DNA from: an uncultured Mobilibacterium sp.
GTDB taxonomy: Bacteria; Bacillota; Clostridia; Peptostreptococcales; Anaerovoracaceae
Direction: 5' to 3'
Length of the DNA stretch: 64,000 bases
Assembly (NCBI GenBank): GCA_947254375.1
Contig: CAMYCF010000001.1
Location: 372,001-436,000 of the forward strand
The position numbers and the translations under genes are program-made. Numbering within the stretch: the first letter of the stretch is position 1; each line of letters starts with the position of its first letter. Shown here piece after piece: positions 61,143 to 64,000 of the stretch. The notes beneath the pieces were generated by a model. The model worked only from the letters and a program-made list of their open reading frames with translations. It did not search any database and was not told where the DNA came from.

Positions 61143-61812
61143 CGTCCAAATACTTTTTCTTGATATATATTCCCGCGATCACTGCGGCCGCCGCTATCGC
61201 GCTTGCTATTATCGCGTATTTCATTCCGTTTGTTTTATCGGTAAAACCGGCTGTTGCCAGGGTAAAAACTGCTACGCCCGGCAGCATAAAAACGGCCGTG
61301 CACACCGAATACGTAGACATTTTTACGTCGGTGATCCCGTACGCGAAGTTCTGAAGGTTGAACGGAAAGATCGGGATAAGCCTCGTTATCATCAGAAGGA
61401 AAACGTAGTTGTTTTCGTTGCCCGAAAAGAGCAGCCTGTTCAAAGTTTTGTTTTTCTCCAGAAGCGGTTTTACCCCGTCTTTTAGGAAAAACTTCCCCAC
61501 ATAGAAAGAGAGGATAGCGCCGAGAGTGGCTCCGGCGAGGCAGGCTATTATCGCCGTGATCGGGTCGAAAAGTATACCGGCGACGACAGCAAAAGTCACG
61601 CCCGGTACCGCCAGGACAGAGCACGCAAAAGCCGTGCCGAGAACGTATATCACGACAGCCTCAAAATAATGCGTTGCGACCTTGCCGCGCAGCTGTTCTA
61701 TGTTGTCCCTGCTCGACAGATATGCGGTCCAGCCGTACCTGTGGTTCAGGATGAGGATGACCGCGGCGAGGATCACGAATATCGCTATTTTTATGTTCTT
61801 TCCGTTTTTCAT
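61123..61812 (-). CDS. TVP38/TMEM64 family (DedA-like, VTT domain) membrane protein
   Basis: The 229-residue integral membrane protein has an N-terminal helix (IKIAIFVILAAVILIL). The VTT/SNARE-associated core has VLAVPGVTFAVVAGILFDPITAIIACLAGATLGAILSFYVGKF and LLMITRLIPIFPFNLQNFAYG, with the conserved R-x-x-P-x-x-P motif; two further helices follow. The family is linked to lipid scrambling or transport. Members are commonly found with rSAM/selenodomain genes. It is the first gene of the cassette, and its end overlaps the fusion gene. Confidence 0.9.
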   Translation of the reverse strand: MKNGKNIKIAIFVILAAVILILNHRYGWTAYLSSRDNIEQLRGKVATHYFEAVVIYVLGTAFACSVLAVPGVTFAVVAGILFDPITAIIACLAGATLGAILSFYVGKFFLKDGVKPLLEKNKTLNRLLFSGNENNYVFLLMITRLIPIFPFNLQNFAYGITDVKMSTYSVCTAVFMLPGVAVFTLATAGFTDKTNGMKYAIIASAIAAAAVIAGIYIKKKYLDDDEKTE

Positions 61813-61830
61813 CGTATCAAAAATAAGCGC

Positions 61831-61881
61831 GGGGAAATATGCGGATATAAAGTATCTCTATACATTCTTTCATATTTCCCC
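61831..61881 (-). terminator. 11-bp inverted repeat between xerD and the cassette
   Basis: GGGGAAATATG (61831-61841) and CATATTTCCCC (61871-61881) are perfect complements with a 29-base loop. On the minus strand the repeat is followed by GCGCTTATTTTTG. It may end xerD transcription, or serve as an operator of the cassette. Confidence 0.45.
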
Positions 61882-61959
61882 GGCGTTTCAAATAGAGTTT
61901 TGTTATCCCTATTCCCTGTTATATGCATTTTACCGATAGGCGCACACCCCTGCAGCCTG

Positions 61960-62838
61960 TTATGCACGCGGGTGGGTCCTGTTGAATACGTCTTTTATCC
62001 TGATATTTGTGACGGCGAGATATGCGATGCCGACCGACATGTCCTCGAAGCCCATGAGTTCCTGGAGCGTCTTGAGATCTCCGCCGTTCTGGAGGATGTG
62101 GACAGCGAAGCTGTTTCGGAGGATCTGAGGTGTCATCCTGTCTTTTTCGCCGATCTTATCTCCGTACTCCTTCAGTATTTTCCATATGCCCTGTCTCGTG
62201 AGCGGCTCACCGCGGAAATTTATGAAGACATAATCGTCCGCCTCGGGATCCGATCCTTTGAGCGCCGCATAAGCCTTCTCAATGTAGTTCTTCAAGGCAT
62301 CGTGGGCATAACTTCCGATCGGCACGACCCTGCTTTCGCCCTCGGCATCCTTGCAGGTGACGAAATTCATCTTGAGGTTCATATCCGAGAATTTGAGCCT
62401 GACGACTTCCGTGACGCGGACGCCCGTCCCGTACATGAACTCGAGGAGCGCCCTGTCCCTCAGGCCCTTGAACGAATCGTCCGGCGTCTCCATGAGCGCG
62501 AACACCTCCTCGACGCTGAGAAAATCGATCTCGCGCTTGTCGCTCTTCGCCGCTTTTATTTTATCGAATGGGTTGTCATCCCTTTTACCGTTCATTTTTT
62601 CATACGCGTAGTACGACCGGAGCGACGAGATCTTCCGATTTATCGTCGCCTTAGATCTGCCCGATTTATTGAGCGACAGGATGTACGAGATCGCGTCGTT
62701 TTCAAGGCAATCGGAAAGGCTCTGCTCGCCTCGCTCCTTCAGGTACTCCTCGAAAGCTTCGATATCCCTGCCGTATGCGAGCAGCGTGTTCGGAGATTTT
62801 TTACACGTGTATTTGAGATAATCCATAAAATCCTGCAT
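61960..62838 (-). CDS. xerD: XerD-like tyrosine recombinase with altered catalytic box
   Basis: The 292-residue protein has the N-terminal SAM-like core-binding domain (SPNTLLAYGRDIEAFEEYL) and the C-terminal catalytic domain. Seen are the first Arg (YGTGVRVTEVVRLKFSDM), the beta-hairpin Lys region (TCKDAEGESRVVPI), the second Arg (TPQILRNSFAVHILQNGGDLKTLQELMGFEDMS) and the Tyr (AYLAV). Against the Xer consensus TPHxLRHSFA...LGH, the catalytic His is Gln and the His/Trp after LG is Phe. The length and the place next to a NUDIX gene fit the chromosomal XerD. ATG 62838 is preferred to 62847 because GGAGGGAG touches the first ATG. Confidence 0.85.
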   Translation of the reverse strand: MQDFMDYLKYTCKKSPNTLLAYGRDIEAFEEYLKERGEQSLSDCLENDAISYILSLNKSGRSKATINRKISSLRSYYAYEKMNGKRDDNPFDKIKAAKSDKREIDFLSVEEVFALMETPDDSFKGLRDRALLEFMYGTGVRVTEVVRLKFSDMNLKMNFVTCKDAEGESRVVPIGSYAHDALKNYIEKAYAALKGSDPEADDYVFINFRGEPLTRQGIWKILKEYGDKIGEKDRMTPQILRNSFAVHILQNGGDLKTLQELMGFEDMSVGIAYLAVTNIRIKDVFNRTHPRA

Positions 62839-62854
62839 CGATCTCATCTCCCTC

Positions 62855-63391
62855 CTATATCTCGTTTTTCATACTCGCGTAGAGGATCGCGATTATCGTC
62901 TTTGCGTCCGAGATCTCGTTGTTCATCACCATATCCACGAGCTCATCGGCCGTAAATTCCTTTATGTCTATGTCCTCCGTCTCGTCGAGGTCCCTCTCGC
63001 CGCAGGTCAGCCCCTTGCAGATGTAAATATGGAGCACCTCGTCGGAATATCCGAAAGAGGTGTTGAAACTTATAAGGTGACGAACGTCGCTCGCCGAATA
63101 TCCCGTCTCCTCGCGGAGCTCGCGCCTCGCTGTCTCGAGCGGATCTTCGCCCTCCTCGCATTTGCCCGCGGGGATCTCGAGCGCGACACTGTCGATCGGC
63201 TTTCTGTACTGCTCCTCCATTATGATCTTTCCGTCGTCTTTGACGGCGAGCATAACGGCGCCTCCGCAGTGTTCCAAAACGTCCCTTTCGCTTATTTTGC
63301 CGGATACCGCCTCGATCGTGTGCTTTCTGATCTTAAAGATCGGGCCTTCGTATACGATGCGGCTGTCGATCGTCTTTTCCTTAAAAGCCAT
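62855..63391 (-). CDS. NUDIX hydrolase (ADP-ribose pyrophosphatase type)
   Basis: The 178-residue hydrolase has the complete NUDIX box, GKCEEGEDPLETARRELREETGYSA (G-x5-E-x7-REUxEExGU). The opening RIVYEGPIFKIRKHTIE and ALEIPAGKCEEG are typical of ADP-ribose pyrophosphatases (NudF). It hydrolyses ADP-ribose or a similar nucleoside diphosphate derivative. It lies just upstream of xerD, a common clostridial pairing. Confidence 0.93.
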   Translation of the reverse strand: MAFKEKTIDSRIVYEGPIFKIRKHTIEAVSGKISERDVLEHCGGAVMLAVKDDGKIIMEEQYRKPIDSVALEIPAGKCEEGEDPLETARRELREETGYSASDVRHLISFNTSFGYSDEVLHIYICKGLTCGERDLDETEDIDIKEFTADELVDMVMNNEISDAKTIIAILYASMKNEI

Positions 63392-63768
63392 GGTGCCTCC
63401 GAGATAGATTTACGATAAAAATTATTTTACGACTTGATTTTATCAGCTTTGCCCGCGCAAATAAAGGCGGGATGTCGATTTATTTCATCGCCGGTTAAAA
63501 ACGCAGTCTTTCGGGATAAAAAGGGTCACCTTCATTATAAAAATGCAGTCTTTCAAAAGGAAAAAGCGGGCCTATGCCCGCCTTCTCCCGTGTGCTGTTC
63601 CGTCTTGTTTCGATACATTTCCTATTGGGCTGTATCCCTTGGCCCTGTAAAAATGATACCCTCTTATTTTCTCCCCTTCAGTACCGTTTCATCTTCTCGC
63701 CTTCGGTACCGTTTCGGTCGGCCGCAGCCTTCGGCGCTGTTACCTCGTTTCACGCCTGACCGCCGCCG
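63392..63768. other. Gene-free stretch with two kinds of direct repeats
   Basis: I see no gene here. Two 18-base repeats with two differences (TTAAAAACGCAGTCTTTC at 63495-63512 and ATAAAAATGCAGTCTTTC at 63537-63554) lie 42 bases apart. Two adjacent 25-base units (63663-63687 and 63688-63712), both ending in GTACCGT, form an imperfect tandem repeat. Open frames across it have no ribosome binding site and no recognisable protein. Confidence 0.6.
63561..63582 (-). terminator. Terminator downstream of the gene at the window end
   Basis: Minus strand: GGCGGGC-ATAG-GCCCGC (63566-63582) followed by TTTTTCC. Confidence 0.75.
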
Positions 63769-64000
63769 TCAGTATATCCCCAGATTTTTCGCAAGATAAA
63801 AAACGAACCTCTGCTTCCACCGTTTCCAAGTGTTCTCATGCGCGAGATCGCTGTACGTGCTTCCCCTGTTGACTATGCTGTTCAAAACGCCCGCCCTGTA
63901 TTCCTTCGGTATCTCGAGGAGCGCCTGCTTTATGGCATTGAGCCTCAGCCTGTACATCTCCGCCGCTTTGATCTCTGCCGGCGTGCCGTCCTGATACGCG
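63769..64000 (-). CDS. Hypothetical protein, C-terminal part (5' end outside window)
   Basis: The frame is open from the window edge to TAA at 63769 and gives at least 76 residues: AYQDGTPAEIKAAEMYRLRL, a helical EIPKEYRAGVLNSIVNRG segment, and the Trp/Lys-rich end HENTWKRWKQRFVFYLAKNL. Small proteins with EYRxGIxxxI...AHxxTxxRWRxRFxYYxA are common hypotheticals in Clostridia; their function is unknown. An internal ATG (63955-63957) could be the start of a shorter product. A terminator lies about 190 bases downstream. Confidence 0.55.
   Translation of the reverse strand, partial: AYQDGTPAEIKAAEMYRLRLNAIKQALLEIPKEYRAGVLNSIVNRGSTYSDLAHENTWKRWKQRFVFYLAKNLGIY

Noticed and set aside
63434..63799. 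121-codon plus-strand frame at the right end
   Set aside because: No ribosome binding site, Ser/Phe/Arg-rich translation, crosses direct repeats and a terminator, and overlaps the real minus-strand gene.

Overview
The window reads as chromosomal DNA of a medium-G+C Gram-positive anaerobe of the class Clostridia. The signs are strong AGGAGG-type ribosome binding sites, butyrate kinase together with a CoA-transferase of the butyryl-CoA:acetate type, formate-tetrahydrofolate ligase, a SAM-I (S-box) riboswitch in front of metK, a DUF2325 protein, BspA-type leucine-rich surface proteins and a radical SAM 'selenodomain/arsenosugar' cassette. A placement near Clostridia family XIII (Anaerovoracaceae) is only a guess. 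Almost all of the DNA is coding, mostly on the minus strand, in tightly packed and often overlapping operons. No rRNA, tRNA, CRISPR array, prophage or insertion sequence was seen.

Layout. 1-9 kb: end of a GNAT gene, buk, pyc, typA and a DUF2207 membrane protein. 9-13.3 kb: dCMP deaminase and dapB (plus strand), an HI0933-type flavoprotein, and metK with its riboswitch. 13.3-17 kb (plus): a conserved-looking unknown protein, an intergenic stretch with DnaA-box-like words and hairpins, a free-standing alanyl-tRNA editing protein and a cytidylate-kinase-like protein. 17-27.3 kb (minus): rluB-scpB-scpA-mtnA-truA, a small lipoprotein, then a second run with an orphan prepilin peptidase, the CoA-transferase, an alpha/beta hydrolase, an RNA methyltransferase and a Na/Pi cotransporter. 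27.4-36.7 kb: a short DtxR-type regulator, two DMT transporters, DUF2325, fhs, YitT, a LytTR regulator, an A+T-rich AbiE toxin-antitoxin island, and an aldo/keto reductase. 36.8-39.3 kb (plus): a murE-type ligase and threonine aldolase. 39.4-55.7 kb (minus): an internalin-like LRR protein, a P-loop protein, the one-carbon/translation run folD-valS-folC-glyA, a decayed relBE module, a three-domain RNase HII/RNase HI fusion, rbgA, rplS and a 1605-residue BspA-type protein. 55.8-64 kb: a lipoprotein interrupted by an in-frame UGA, an FMN reductase, the five-gene rSAM/selenodomain cassette, a XerD-like recombinase with altered catalytic residues, a NUDIX hydrolase and the end of an unknown gene.

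How it works together. pyc, buk and the CoA-transferase belong to pyruvate/butyrate metabolism. fhs, folD, glyA, folC and the threonine aldolase form a one-carbon/glycine network that supplies methionine and SAM (metK), with mtnA on the methionine-salvage side. scpAB, xerD, rluB, truA, rbgA, rplS, valS and typA are core chromosome and translation functions. The most unusual items are the UGA-interrupted lipoprotein, the selenodomain cassette with its glycosyltransferase-heterodisulfide-reductase fusion, the fused RNases H and the substituted XerD. Promoters and operators were read by eye and are candidates.
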